From Otis tarda (Eukaryota > Chordata > Aves > Otidiformes > Otididae), in the NCBI GenBank assembly GCA_026413225.1, contig CM048591.1, positions 46,273,803 through 46,337,802 of the forward strand: 64,000 bases of DNA. Reading direction: 5' to 3'. The position numbers and the translations under genes are program-made. Shown piece by piece: positions 37,601 through 50,854 of the stretch. Every line of letters begins with the position of its first letter. Position 1 is the stretch's first letter. The notes beneath the pieces are model-generated. The model saw nothing but the letters and a program-made list of their open reading frames with translations, did no database searches and had not been told where the DNA came from.

Positions 37601-40492
37601 TGTCCTCCTACCTGGTGCTATAGCTGTGGTGTCACTGAAACTGCTTCAGCAGTGTGATTCAAAGGAATGCTTTTAGATAGTGGATGCATAAACCCCTGAC
37701 AACTTTATTTTCTTGCATAAAGAAGATTCTTAAGTCACAGAAATGTTAGGATAAGCCCTTTATATATGTATATTAAAGGCTGATAGATTGTCTGTAATTT
37801 TTGGTCAAACCAATGGTGTGACTTACTTTTTTCTAAAAGTATAGGACTTTTTTTTTTGTGTTCATATGCTAAAGATTACTTTACAACTGCAGTTACCTCT
37901 TCATTTATACCCTTGAATGAAGCATTATATGCAGATGTAAAAAATTAAACTAAAAGAAATGCCTGACCTTAACACAAATAAGCAAGAATAGACATACATG
38001 TACAGATCTGAGAAAGAAGAAAGTAGCAATTTATTAAGATTCCTCTTGCTTATCGGTCAGACCATTAAAGTATAAAAAGTTTAGGCATTAAAGTGTGTAA
38101 AGTTATGTTAAAATATAACAAGTCCAGGCATTAGGATTATATATCCTAATTCATTCTTGTTCTGATGTATTTCTTTTTCTGTGTGTCATTATAATTTCTT
38201 AAGTGGTTTATTTAGCAGAGAACTTCATTTTTAAAAATATTGCTATATATTTTTTTGACATTTACGAGTTTAAATGTACCTAGATAATATTTTTAGGTAC
38301 CCCAAAGGAAACTTTGTACTCCATGGAAATGTGCTTCCATTTTTCTGAAGTTGAAGGCGCTTCATTAACTCTCTTATACTTGGAATTTCTTGCTGTCAAG
38401 TGATTTCACTTAAGATTATAAAATGTTTACATATTTCACATAAAATTATGAAAAAAGAGGTTATTTAACTTTTTTCATTCTTAGCTTCGTGCATATGATA
38501 ACCTTCTGAATGCCATCAGTTTAACTTCTATTTTGTTGTTGATTTAGAATTAAACAACATTTTAGAGAACATAATAAGCTGATAGAGAAATATAAGGAAA
38601 AATGTTATTAGGTCTGTCAAGAGAAACAAGGACAAGTATCAAAAAAAGTATTTTTACCTTATTTTCTAATTTTTTTTTTTTTTCATTTCATTTGAAGTAC
38701 AATGTATAGACAGGAAGCTGTAAAGAGATAGTAATAAATAACAGTCTCAGAGACTGTAGTCATCTATACATGATCTACAGGTTAAACTTCAAGTTTTTTT
38801 TTACCACAGTATCGAAAGGATGCCATCTAATACTGATTGAAATCTGTGTTAATGGAAAATTTATCTCTTTTACCTACAAAAGACAAACATGATTATATTT
38901 ATTAAGCTTCCATACTTACTGGAATCTAAATGCAGGAATATATTTTATTTTGTAGTTACTATCTTGCATTTTCTTTGGTGAAATAATTATTTTTTTTGAT
39001 GGACACATGGAATTATTTTCCAAAGTTAAAAAGATATTTGTGTAAACTCAATGACTGAATGTGCAGAGATGCCCTATTCTCTAAGCAATGGGTTTATAGT
39101 AGGACTTAGCAATTTGACTTGAGCAAAGCATTCTGAAATCAGTCTAAGAATAATTATGCAGATAAAAAAATAACAAAATTAAATCATTTAAAGGAGTAAC
39201 CACTAAAAATGCAAGACAAATATATGAGACAAAAAAAAAAGTGTTAGATCTGAAATGGAAGTAACACATATTTAATAAATTGACAAATATTTCTATCAGC
39301 TTTGCACTAGCATAAAGAACTCCCATATTTTCATTGCTCTTGTTAATATATTCAGTACCCTACAAGGAAAATCTTCATCTGAATCTGTTTTAGCCTTCCC
39401 TCTCTTGCCTTAAATGTGCCGATGGCCAGAATAACTTTTCAAATAAAAAGACCACATGTTGACTGCTTGAGCACTGATGTCCTGAGCCGTCTGTGCTGTC
39501 TTATTTTGCTCAGGGTCACAGTGATTAAGACTTTAGTTAGCCTTTACCAGTGCTTTTCATTGGGGAGCACTTCCGAAGCGCAAAGACAGCAGATCACAGA
39601 ACATGCCCACAGGCAAGATCAGCTCCCCGGGACAACAACTGCTTGTGAACTACATTAGGAAAATAAAATTATTACTCTAGAAAGTAGGAGAGCTAACCCA
39701 GCTTCTTACTGGGTAAACTTCTTACTCATAAAATAAATCATGCAGAATGCTTTGGTCAACAGATCCCTTTTTATGTTACATACAAATTCATGTGCACTTT
39801 AGGGCTGATTATTTTAACATTTTTCTTTTAAACAATCACATTTAGAGATCTATGTCTAAAAATACATCCACAAAGCAAAACAATGTCTGTAGTCTAATTA
39901 AAAAATCAGGAACAATTGATACTATTGTGCCAGTAACGACAATTTTGCCATTGACATCTTCTTGATGGCTTTAATCTCTCATTTGCATAGAAGGCCAGGC
40001 ATAAAAACTTTATGTTCCAGAACTCATTTCAGGGGAGTAAATCCTGAATTACAAGGGAAATGTTGGAGTAAGTTCCCAAGATATGTACATGTCTTAGCCC
40101 TCGTCATTCCAAATACTGAATGAAATAGCCTGATGAAAGTGGGCACTAACTTGTAATTGTTCCGTAAGAAGTTGTTTTTATTATTACTCTTAATTTTCAT
40201 AAGTTCCTTTCAATGTGTCTTGGGCCTGCATTGCTATAAAAGAATGCAATTCACTGACAAGTCATTCCTAACATTCTGAGAAAGCGAGAAACTGAAACAA
40301 ATACACATGAACAGGACATAATAATATTTTTTTTTAAATATTCTTTTCTACTGTTTAAAGAACTGGGGCTAAGGACAGTCTTCTAGTTTTGTAATTCAAA
40401 AACCTTTTGCAGTATTTCTAGCAGAATTAAATACAAAATAAAAGTTAGGTGTTTTTTATTTTCACTTTGTATTTGAAAATAGTGCATTAGAC

Positions 40493-40515
40493 GAGATGCA
40501 ATTGGATTGCATCTC
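40493..40515. repeat. Perfect inverted repeat, 10-bp arms
   Basis: GAGATGCAAT, TGG, ATTGCATCTC. Each arm contains GATGCAAT, which resembles the half-composite C/EBP-ATF site. With a 3-base loop it could equally be a chance hairpin. Confidence 0.85.
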
Positions 40516-42044
40516 CTATCTATTGGATTAGAGGAGATGATGCCTGTATAAGACAAATTAAATAAAGAATGTTCTGTGTGGAGGAAAATTCAGCTGGTGG
40601 TTAAAGAAAAGAAATGGACTAATGGGATAAACTTCCAGCCCTGCCAGTTTTTGCTGTGTTTTGGTCAATTCGTTTACTCTGCCTGTGCCTCCTATTTAGT
40701 AGATAGGCTGTTCTAGACAGTATCCATCTCATACTACATGTCTGCATATGTGTGTATTTTTCCACTCCTGCAACAAGTTTGTTTTCTAAGTTGTTTTGTT
40801 TTCTCAATATGTCTTGGAACTATTAAGATTAAAATAATAATGTAGACAGTTTGAATTTTCTATCAGACTACAGGCAATAAACCAAATATACAATAAAAAT
40901 CTATGAAGAATGATGTAGTAAATAAGGAATACACGTTCTATGGAAATGCACTGTTAAAATTGTTAAGCCATCAGATATACTGATCTCCTTAGCTCTGTAT
41001 GTATATTGACTGTGCTGCAATTTACATTTTACCAGATACTTTTTGCTTCTCTTGTTGCAAATTTTAAATAAATTATATTATTGATTTTTTAGAATAAAAT
41101 TTATTTAAAAAACCAAATAGAACCTTGACATTTGTTAGACTATTGAATGTTTGTTTCAAAGTATTTTGGTCTTTGACCTTATACTGCTGAGTATATCCTA
41201 AAGGTATGTAGATTTTTGACAGTCTATTATTACATATTGCTGATTATTTTCAACAGGGCTTTCTCTTGGCTTTTAAGCCACTTTTCCTTTTATTGTAGCC
41301 TATATAATTTTATAATATGTTGACAAAATATAATAAAATTTGATATATGTAATATATTTACAAACTAACTCAAGAATTTACAGCAACATGAGAAATTTTA
41401 CAAATTATATGGAAGAAAAGCAATATTATGTGATATGCTTTGGTTTGTCATTGCCAGAGCTCTATTTTAGTAGCTACTGGTGAGGGAGAGACTGACATTT
41501 AGAATCTGCATAAAGAAAAAATGTAGTGGTCGTTTGACTAACGCTGTTCCTTACATCTCATGGAGCAACATCACGTCTAATACAGAGAAGTTCCCACTCT
41601 GAAGAAACTACAAAGTTAGAGATCTGATCACAATCAAAATAAAAAGAATAACATTACTCTTCACTCTACCGTTCAGTCTCATACAAACGTGTGACAAACC
41701 CAGTAGGAAAACAATAGTAAAAATATCTCTGAAATCTAATGATTACTGAATCTCTTTTGATTGCTTTTGTTGAAATACTGTATTTTCATATAGACTAGTT
41801 AGATATTTATATAGGCTCTGCTTACTTTACAGTAAACTAAATTTTGTCATTTTGAGTAAAAAAAAAAAAAAAAAATCAATACTAGATAGTGCCTTGAACA
41901 GCAATCAGAAGAAATACTGGCAGGTACCTTTTAAGACTTCTGAAGAAATTTGGCTGATTAATGATGCTTATAATGTTAATAGCATGATTTTCAAAATATT
42001 TAATCAAGTTACATGATCAGTTTATGAATAGAAACTCCATTCAT

Positions 42045-42723
42045 AGGGAGGAATAACCCCATGCACCATGCTGGGGGCCATCGACCTGGGAAGCAGTTTT
42101 GCAGAAAATAACTTGGGGGTCCTGGTGGGAACCAAGTTGAACATGAAGCAGCAATGTGGCCTTCCTGCAGGTAAGGCCAGTGGTATCCTGGCTGCATTAG
42201 GCAAAGCATTGCCAGCAGGTTGAGGGAGGTGATCCTTAAATATTGTATTCAGATTGGAGCTCCTCACTACAAGAAAGACACTGAGGTGCTGCAGCATATC
42301 CAAAGAAGAGCAACATACCTATGGAAGAGTCCACAGAATAAGTCCTATGAGCAGCTGAGGGAACTAGGGTTGTTTAGTCTACAGAAAAGGAGGCTGAGGG
42401 GAGAGCTTATTGCTCTCTACAGCTACCTGAAAGGAGGTTGTAGAGAGCGGAGCATCAATCTCTTTTCCCAAGTAGTGAGCAGCAGAATGAGAGGAAACAA
42501 CCTCAAGTTGTATGATTCTATGATTTTATGATATTAGGAAAAAAATTTGTCACTGAAAGGGTTATCAAGCATCAGAACAGACTGCCCAGGAAGCAGCGGT
42601 ATTTAAAAGACATGTAGACATGGTGCTTATGGACATGGTTTAGTAGTAGACTTGTTAGTAGGCTTATGGTTGGACTTGAGAATCCTAAAGGTCTTTTCCA
42701 GTGTAAATGATTCTATGATTCCC
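42045..42723 (+). mobile_element. CR1 LINE, C-terminal ORF2 and 3' end
   Basis: The sequence starts within the ORF2 region that encodes the 'dLGVLVgtKLNM' segment (42107-42144), continues through a [13 protein letters not shown] block and a [20 protein letters not shown] frame (42355-42414), and ends in a GATTCTATGATT tail at about 42708-42721. Several frameshifts and internal stops are present, and the block between tail and coding end is diverged. This is a moderately old, 5'-truncated copy. Confidence 0.88.
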
Positions 42724-43184
42724 TCTCTCCTCAGCACTACAGAGTCCAGGAGACAGCCATGGAGATGACAAAGGGACTGGAGATCACTCCCATGAGGAAA
42801 GACTGAGACGGCTGGGACTACACAGCCTGGAGAAGACAAGATTTGGGGAGGATCTCATCCATGTACACAAATGCCTGAAGGAAGGGTGTAAAGAAGACAG
42901 GTTCTTTCTAGTGCTGCCCAGTAGCAGGATAAGAGACAGTGGCTGCAAACTGGTACATGGGATGTTCCTCCTGAACATCAGGAAGCACTTTTTTACTGAG
43001 GGTGACTGAGCAGTGACAGAGGTTGCCCAGAGAGGTTCTAGTCTCCATCCTTGGAGACATTCAAAAGCCATCTGAACATGTGGTCCTGGGCAACCAGTTT
43101 TAGATGACCCTGCTTGAGCAAGGGTGTTGGGTCAGATGACCTTAGAGGTCCCTTCCAACCTCAACCATTCTGTGATTCTGTGAA
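42724..43184 (+). mobile_element. CR1 LINE of a second subfamily, 3' end
   Basis: It begins directly after the tail of the preceding CR1 with coding-end sequence (AGGAAAGACTGAGACGGCTG) and runs through a CATCAGGAAGCACTTTTTTA block and the GGTCCCTTCCAACCTCAACC box. It finishes in ATTCTGTGATTCTGTGA. The TCTGTGA version of the terminal repeat and the different 3' untranslated region set it apart from the copy on its left. No intact frame remains. Confidence 0.88.
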
Positions 43185-46100
43185 CTAAATGTTAAGGAAT
43201 TTTTTTTTTTTTTTCCAGAATGCCAAGCAGGTCCTGCTCCCTGAATCAACATAAGTGCTTTTGAAAGTCTTGCTTATCCTGTCTGAAGGAGGATGACTGA
43301 CTTCTGGGAGCACGACTGACTTCTGGGAGCACATTCTTAAGGCATATGAGAAATTATTTTCTTGCTTCATGTGGCTGTCTCTGGAGTACAGTCAGGTACT
43401 GTGTGATACTTGTCTTCTGGAGCAAGACCCAACAGTTTTGAGTGAAATATCTCAGTTTTCAGCAGAAGGTAAGTAGTTAGTGTGCTTACAGCATGTTGGT
43501 GTAGCCCAAAGACTAAAGAGCATCACACACAGATTTCTTATATACCACCTCATGCTGGAAATTCGAGGGTGGTAAGAGAACTATAACTTCCCACCAAATG
43601 TGCTGTACTTACAGTGTCACATGCTCAGGAGAGGCTCTATTGCATCATTGTTCTGTCTCTACTGGTTGTCAATTACAGGGACAAAGCTGTGCTCAGTTGA
43701 GGTATGTAGATCCTAATTTTTTTTAAAAAAAATTTCTTTCAAAATGTCTTCAAAGAGTGTACCAAAGGGACATTGCTGTTTTTCTCTCCACTAGTAGGAG
43801 GAGAAACCATCCTTTGCACCTTTTCCCTTAGCTCCCTGGGCAGTCCTGGTCACTGTCAGCCACAGCCTGCGATGCTGACAGCCTGTCAGGACATGTACCT
43901 CCTTTCTGTGGCCTAAGCAGATGTTGCCAGCCTTGAATTTCTTATTCTTTTTATTAAGCATGAAGTAAGGAAAAGTCTCCAGGCTAGATATATCCACATG
44001 TGGCTTCTGTAGGTGACCTTGCAGGATTATGTCCTATAGAAACAGCAGTATGCACGCTTCCTCCCAGAGTTCGGCTGGGATTAGAACAGCAGAGAAGCGC
44101 TACGTGACCTGTGAAGTTTGATCAGCTAGAATGGATCAAGCTGTGCTTGGGAGACCTGTGCATTAAAGATAGGTAATACGATTTTTTTTTTCTTTCCCAG
44201 GAATTCAGCCCAGGGGGCACTGCAATGCACACAGTTTGGTGGGATGCAGTTCAGCAAGATGGAAACAGGAAAACCGTGCTGGCTGACAGTGCAGGGGAAT
44301 ACTTACAGACCTCACCTATTGTGAGCTAATTGAGAGTACGACAACCACCTAATGGAAAAGCAACCTCTATTGCAGCAACCTTATATGTAATTACAATTAT
44401 ATATTCTCCACTAGTTATATTGATTATGAGCATAACACTAGGGCAAAAAATAAAGAAATTCCTAGATTAAGTAAAAAAAGGTTAGCATGAAGCAATAAGA
44501 CATGTTTTGCAAGACTGCAAACATTTTGAATTTTTAAGGATATTACAGTATCCTACAGAACTCTAAGGTGAATCTGGTAATGGAGAAATAACTGTTAATC
44601 TCTAGTAAGTGCCACGGTGGGCAAGCAGCTACTGCAGAAGAGAAGTTACTACCATAATATGCATTATTTGACACATTTAAAAACCATTTAATTTCTCAAA
44701 TGTAACACTTAAACATTCTACAGTACTGAAAAACAAGCATTTACTAATGCTTTCCTAATTAGATTCTAACTAAATAGGTTTACTTGTAACCATAAAATAA
44801 GACTGTCAAGGCAACTCTAGATACTCAAAGATCTTACTGTTTCAGGGGACTGTTAATTATTGCCATTATTTTGCAGAGAGAAGGTACACACTAGATATTT
44901 CTTGCTGTGCTTAATTTACAGATTGAAATATTTTATTGAGTCAAACAGACAGCTAGATACCAGCTTGAAACTAAAATAACTGTTAGCTGTTTTTACAAAA
45001 GAAATAATTGAAAGGAGATATGCTTGATAACATGATCCCAAATAAACACTTCATATGAATTGAAAAATAGCTCTACAAGAGTACCATAAAAACAATTTTT
45101 CAGGACTTTTATAAAAACAGTTTTTTCAACAATGAAAATTCTCAGTTTATACTGCTCTCCTTTCCTATGAATTTTGCCCTTTTATTCTCACTCTGTGTTC
45201 TGGGAACAGAAATCATAAATCCACCAGAGTACTTATATAAAAAGACATGAACTTTATCAATGTGTAATGTAAAGGAATAGAAGCCACAGTTTAAAAATCC
45301 TACGCTATACTTAACTGCTCCTTTCTAGTAGGATTTATAAGACACCTGAAACATAGCATTTTTACATTTATGACATGAATTAATGAAAAATTACTTTGAA
45401 TCAGACACGCACTTACTGTGAACTTGAACATCAGAAGGACAAAATCATAGCCACACAACACCAATAATTCAAATACTAGTTGCTGATTTACAGATCATGA
45501 TGGAAAACAATGAATTTAAATATTAACTTCATGGGGAGCTTGTACTGTGCAACGGTAGGGCCATGTATGTTTTTCATTAAAACTGCTGCTGAAGGATTTC
45601 TTGACCCTACTTGTAAATATTAAATTATTTTGCAGGTATAATTTTTTTAATTTCTATGGTAAGGGGACCATGATGGAGTGGTTACTCTTTTTGAGATGGT
45701 GTAAACCTCTATTTCTATTGCCACTGAAAGTAGTAGGGAAAAAAAGTTTATACCATACAAGGAGTATTTACTAATATTTTCAAGTAGAAAACAGAGAATT
45801 TATATCTTGGGGCTGCAACTACTGAAAAAAATCTGAATGTTTTCTTACTAAGAATGTCTATTTTTTTTATTAAATATTAACATTCTGTAGCACCCTTTTA
45901 AAATTATTTGTTCACAACTAGTCTATGATTAAGCTAAAAGTAACAACTCCTCTCTTTTTTTTTTTACCTGGGTTGGCACCAAAAAAAAAGCAAACAAAAA
46001 AAACAACACAAACCCTAAACTAGTATATGTTTACTTTTAGATTTGCTACTTCATATAGAACATTCATGTTAAGAAATACACAGTATTAGTTCATCTAGAT

Positions 46101-46677
46101 AAGGAGTGTTTATACGTGCAATAGATTTAAAGGTATTAGAACACAGTATATTTTTTGTTCTGTCATCTAAAAATAAAATATGGAAAGCCTAGTACCTGCT
46201 GGTGGTTAGAAAAGTAACTTCCTGGTAACTAAAAATAACAGCAAATAGCATTAATGAAGCAGCTGAAGCTACTAAGAGGGAACTAGGAATTACCCATAAA
46301 ATGTGATGTTCCCTTCAGGCTAATCAATTATCAGGAGATATTTTATAAGAATGTAGATGTGTTGTTATAATCCATGTTTGGTATTTATCTATATGGCATC
46401 TATCTTTTTTACTTCAACTATTACCCATCTTGCTAGGTGAAAATGTTCTGAGCACCAATTTGCTGATAAAAGGCATGCAATCGAATCTATACTACACGGA
46501 ATAGTCGAAGGTCTGTTTTTCCCCTATTTATTCATGTGTCACTCTATCTTTATGCATAAGAGAACAAGAAAATACTATTATTTCTAACTGAAACAAGAAG
46601 GACCATCTCCTGAAATAAATGTATTAAAATAAATACAGATAATTAATGTTACTTACCATAACATTATTTGCTAAATA
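43185..46677. other. Intergenic DNA, no gene seen
   Basis: The stretch opens with a T15 run at 43200-43214, followed by a 19-bp tandem pair at 43295-43332. The part from 43790 to 44310 is slightly more GC-rich but has no recognisable coding frame. The rest is AT-rich. Confidence 0.65.
43295..43332. repeat. 19-bp tandem duplication (2 copies)
   Basis: GACTGACTTCTGGGAGCAC occurs at 43295-43313 and again at 43314-43332 without a mismatch. Confidence 0.95.
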
Positions 46678-46899
46678 AAAGACAATTTTTACAATACGAG
46701 TTATATAACACTGGAACAGGTTGCCCAGAAAGGTGGTGGAAGCCCCATCCCTGGAAACGTTCAAGGCCAGGCTGGATGAGGCTCTGAGCAACCTGATCTA
46801 GTTGGGGATATCCCTGCTCGTTGCAGGGGGGTTGGACTAGATGACCTTTGAATGTCCCTTCCAACCCTAACCATTCTATGATTCTATGATTCTATGACA
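46678..46899 (+). mobile_element. CR1 LINE 3' end
   Basis: A 5'-truncated copy of about 220 bp. It starts in the ACAATACGAGTTATATAACA-like end of ORF2, passes GAACAGGTTGCCCAGAAAGG and GTTGGACTAGATGACCTTTG, and ends in three ATTCTATG-type tail units at 46873-46899. It matches the reverse complement of 28367-28575 closely, including the GGCTTCCACCACC-equivalent variant, so the two copies come from the same or neighbouring subfamilies. Confidence 0.92.
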
Positions 46900-49800
46900 G
46901 AATCTAATTTATGTTATGATGCTGTTCATTTACATACAAGCTTCCATCTTCAAATGACTTCACAAATATTAATAAAGCAAGCTAGTCAATACTTCAATAT
47001 TTTCTCCTTGTTGTACAAAGGGAGTGTAAAGGTTAATGGCTTTTTTTCAAGGCCATGCACTTAAGGATGGAATGGATATCGTTGGACTCCTCAGAGCTCA
47101 ATCTACACACCTCTGTTATCAGAGAAGTGTGCAGAAAGTCTGTTAATTACTTAAATAGTTTATAAACAGGCATCCATCACTGAATTTATATTATATCATA
47201 AGCAACGGTGTTGCAACCTTTACTTTTTCAATCCAGAACATTTCATGATGACTGCTTTCAGTTAAATTACCATTGACTTTATAAATTACTTGCAAGGCAC
47301 TTCTACTTTTCCAAACAGAAAAATCATCAGGTCATAGACTCCAAAAAGATTTCATTATATTTGTAGTAGTAAGTTCTTGCATATATCAGAATAAGCTAGA
47401 AGACCTAAAGACTATGTTGTATTTAAAAATCTATCACACAAAGGTTAACAAGTCCTATCTGGTTGGTTTGCTGAATAAGAGATGTATTATTTTAATGGTT
47501 CTTTTTATGCTAATATCATTAAGTTCTTGATGAAAAAAATACATACTTATGAAATCTGATGTAACCCACTGACAGCTCCCAATTTTCTTAGACTTGAGAA
47601 GGATTTTGAGTAGCTGTTTCTTTTCTGCAGACTCAGAAGTCCTTCACTAATGACCACTGCCTCAGCTAATCTGAAGGCATGAATTCTAATGGTTCCTAAA
47701 GGCCAGTTTACTATCTGGGAGAAGTACAATTCCAGTGAATTCGTAAACAATGTATTAGCTAGTTAAAAGAAAATTAATTGATTAGTGTTTTTCCAAGACA
47801 CATATTGGACAACAGCTGAAATATGCTGCTCAACATAATGATTTTGTGTGTGCATGTGAAATAACACTTCATTTTGCTATCAGTAAAATGATTTCTCGAG
47901 TCCTGGATAGAAAAAAAAAAAAAAAGGCAAAAAAAAAAGACGATGACTCTACTACAGCACTGTCTCTGTGTGAGAGATGCTATAACCTTTTCTCTTCCCA
48001 TCAGCAGTCTGCTTGTCTACATTTAGTGTTCTGGAAGAAATGGCAAAGCCTAATCTTTGCATTTGCTTGAAAAAAATACAAATCTTAAATCTGTGAAATC
48101 TTAAATATTTTGTGAAATGAGTTGGATAGATTCCCACCACTAGGAAGGGTGATGTTTCTGAACTCTGAACTATTTTTCAGTATTTGACATAATACAAAGA
48201 ACACAGTAAAATCTAAAGAATCTTAGCTCTGACTACACAGCTTATTTACATGCATATGTGTGTGTGCAAACACGCATTTGCTTACTTGTTTATGGAGATT
48301 TTTACTGTGAATTTAGCATGCTATTTAATAAGGGCTTTAGGCATTACTTATTCAGTGTTACTTATACAAAATATTAGCAAAGTCAGAATTTCATCATGGA
48401 TAGAAGTTATAAATGTATATGAAATTAAATGAAATTTTATGTCATTGTTTGCAGGAAAGGCATCCATCTCCCTGCAGTGCAGTTGTGATGTTTGATTCTT
48501 TTCTTAACAATGATAAGGTCAAAGATTCAGAGGTTTGGACAACATATCCAAAAAGAACAGTGCCAGTTCTTGTCCAAAATTACTTTTCAGACAGCCATTC
48601 AAGAATGAGGATGAACATGGCTTCTTGGCAAAGCATAGTCTAAAAGCACCATTGTTATTTTCTGCTTCTTATATTAGCAGCTTCAGCACTTTCTGTACAC
48701 AAACCTGTTAAAACCTTCCTTTCCACCGTGACAAAAAAAAAAACACAACCAGAGATTATTCTGAAAAGAATAAATTTAAAGGGAAGATTCTTTCTTTTCC
48801 TTATTCTTTTAACCATATTCGTGTGTGTACTTTAAAAAAAACCCACTGAAATTACTTCAGTGCCTTCATACCTGTACCTTTTCATTCAGGTCTAATTTCT
48901 GTAGGATTTTTCATTTTTAGTCCTTCTTGACAATACACAATCTCATTAAATTATCAGAAACAGTACAGATTCATTATACTTTTGGCTGCAGTATTAGGAG
49001 CTTGATTTGACAAAATTATGTGGCATTTCTGCATGATCACTCTAGAGAATGTGCAGAGACTAGGGCACATTCCTTCTCAGCATTAAGTTTTGTGAATTAG
49101 CAAATATTTTTGTATTATAAAGAACATTCTTCCCCTGTGACATCACATCGTTTATACAGCTTCAACTCTGCCTTGAGGGTAAACTGTTACAATTACTTCT
49201 CAAGATAATTAATTTTATTCCAAAAGGACATGTTCATATCAACCCTCTACTGACCTGCAATAGTTGCATCTTCTGATTTTATCTCACTCTGGTGTTTCAG
49301 GCTTCCTGGCATGTAAATCTAAATCTGTGAACTCTAATCTATGCATCTGATTCCTCGCAGGAATTCTGTCTGTTTTCTCATTAACACACTTTTTTCTTCA
49401 TACGTCACTGCCAAGAATAATGGTGCTGTAAATTTATTTTGACTGTTAGTACATTTCATGTTAAGTTGTGCACTTAGCTTATTACATATTCTTCATCTAC
49501 ACAACTGTGAGTGTATTGGAAAATGTTTTACCACAACCTAACTAAACCATATTTAGGCGCTAAATGTTGAGTACATAAATAATTATAAGCCCATTGTAGT
49601 TAGCGCCCACACAAAGTTTTTAAAATATACCAGCATACATGCTACTATTTATTTTCTAACATACTTAAGAAAAAATTTATTTGCCATGGAAAATGTGTCA
49701 AAGCATAGTAAACTTGTTACATTAGCACTCAGTAATATCTATAAATAACCACACTCACCAATGTATTATGTGCACTTCTACACATTTTTACTATTTTTTA

Positions 49801-50406
49801 AAAAAAATCATTATATTGTTGTCAGTTTTAAACTTTTTAATACAAATTTTTAAAAAATATTTTCCTCACTTTATTTTAAAAAGTGTTTATTAACAGAGAG
49901 GTGAAAGGTCACACATTGGAATAAAGAATCAAAAAAGGAACAGCACAATGGTGTATGATATCTCAGCCCACTTTGGTGACATCATTTTTTTGTACCCACA
50001 GAAATGCAGCAAGTAGTGGGAAATGCTGCTTCATTGATTATAAACCTGTATAATTCAGATTCAGGTGATGAATATATGATCACTCTTCCTATTGATGAAA
50101 ATGGGCATTTGCATCTTCAGAGAGACATAATTATTGTATGCTACAAATCTGCAGATAGAAGTACATTCAACAAAACCAATTTCTGTTTTTCCCTTTAGAA
50201 TCCTTCCTATAATAAAATACCTTAAAAAGGTCTTTGAATGAAATAATGTGCCATTCACACAGGGATTTATACCCTCCCACCTCTTTTTTTTTAAATTAGT
50301 CTGTGAAATAGGGAGTTTATTCAGCTTTACCCTTCTTGTTGGAAATAAAATAATTATTCATTTGGAAGAAAATAAAGTAAGGGAAGAGATTTTTCTCTCC
50401 ATCAAA
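46900..50406. other. AT-rich intergenic DNA, no gene seen
   Basis: No recognised gene. There are A-rich runs at 47910-47940. A direct-repeat-1 type sequence lies at 49899-49911. Short open frames at 48413-48643 and 50004-50198 each follow an AG-ended pyrimidine tract but have no recognisable protein content. Confidence 0.6.
49899..49911 (+). promoter_or_regulatory. DR1-type nuclear-receptor half-site pair (candidate)
   Basis: AGGTGAAAGGTCA consists of two AGGTNA-type hexamers separated by one base, the layout bound by HNF4, COUP-TF or PPAR/RXR dimers. It lies about 3.5 kb beyond the stop codon of the Caspr-type gene. A match of this quality can occur by chance in 64 kb, so function is unproven. 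Confidence 0.25.
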
Positions 50407-50854
50407 ACACACAATAAAAATTAAGAAGGAAATAGAAGTTAAAGTAAGTGATTGAAAAGTTAGATTTGCAGACTTCCAACTTGTGCCAGTGTGGGTACGC
50501 TTTAGGTTTTATTAGGTTAGTATATAGAATCGTAGAACCACAGAATCTATTGGTAACTCTGATATGAATAGTCTGTCTTTTATCATTCAATCAAAATGTC
50601 TGTTTTGGTGATTTACTGTATTATAATCAAACACACAATAAAAATTAAGAAGGAAATAGAAGTTAAAGTAAGTGATTGAAAAGTTAGATTTGCAGACTTC
50701 CAACTTGTGCCAGTGTGGGTACGCTTTAGGTTTTATTAGGTTAGTATATAGAATCGTAGAACCACAGAATCTATTGGTAACTCTGATATGAATAGTCTGT
50801 CTTTTATCATTCAATCAAAATGTCTGTTTTGGTGATTTAGTGTATTATAATCAA
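50407..50854. repeat. 224-bp tandem duplication, two nearly identical copies
   Basis: The unit starts ACACACAATAAAAATTAAG and ends TATTATAATCAA. Copy 1 is 50407-50630 and copy 2 is 50631-50854. Reading both through, I find a single difference, C versus G in the ATTTA(C/G)TGTATT stretch near the unit end (about 50615 versus 50839). The unit resembles no transposon I know. It contains TAGAATCGTAGAACCACAGAA, faintly like a degenerate CR1 tail. Such high identity means a very recent duplication or an assembly artefact. Confidence 0.97.

Larger units (their letters stand above)
30441..42044. other. AT-rich gene desert
   Basis: No exon, RNA gene or large transposon is recognised over 11.6 kb. The stretch contains AT-rich inverted repeats at 34533-34622, a perfect short hairpin at 40493-40515, and many T/A runs. 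The longest frame (36184-36528, minus) has no recognisable domain. It may contain distal regulatory DNA of the Caspr-type gene, but nothing in one sequence shows that. Confidence 0.65.

Noticed and set aside
39940..40010. Possible enhancer with ATTTGCAT octamer and TAATTA-type motifs
   Set aside because: Such motifs are frequent at this base composition. Without an alignment there is no reason to single it out.
48413..48643. Plus-strand open stretch after an acceptor-like TTGTTTGCAG
   Set aside because: Acceptor-like strings are common in AT-rich DNA. There is no partner exon and the translation is unrecognised.
50004..50198. Plus-strand open stretch after TTTTTGTACCCACAG
   Set aside because: It looks exon-like at the 5' side only, has no matching exon on the plus strand, and its protein is unrecognised.
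50407..50854. Possibility that the repeated unit is a CRISPR or satellite array
   Set aside because: There are only two long, directly adjacent copies with no spacers. It is a simple tandem duplication.
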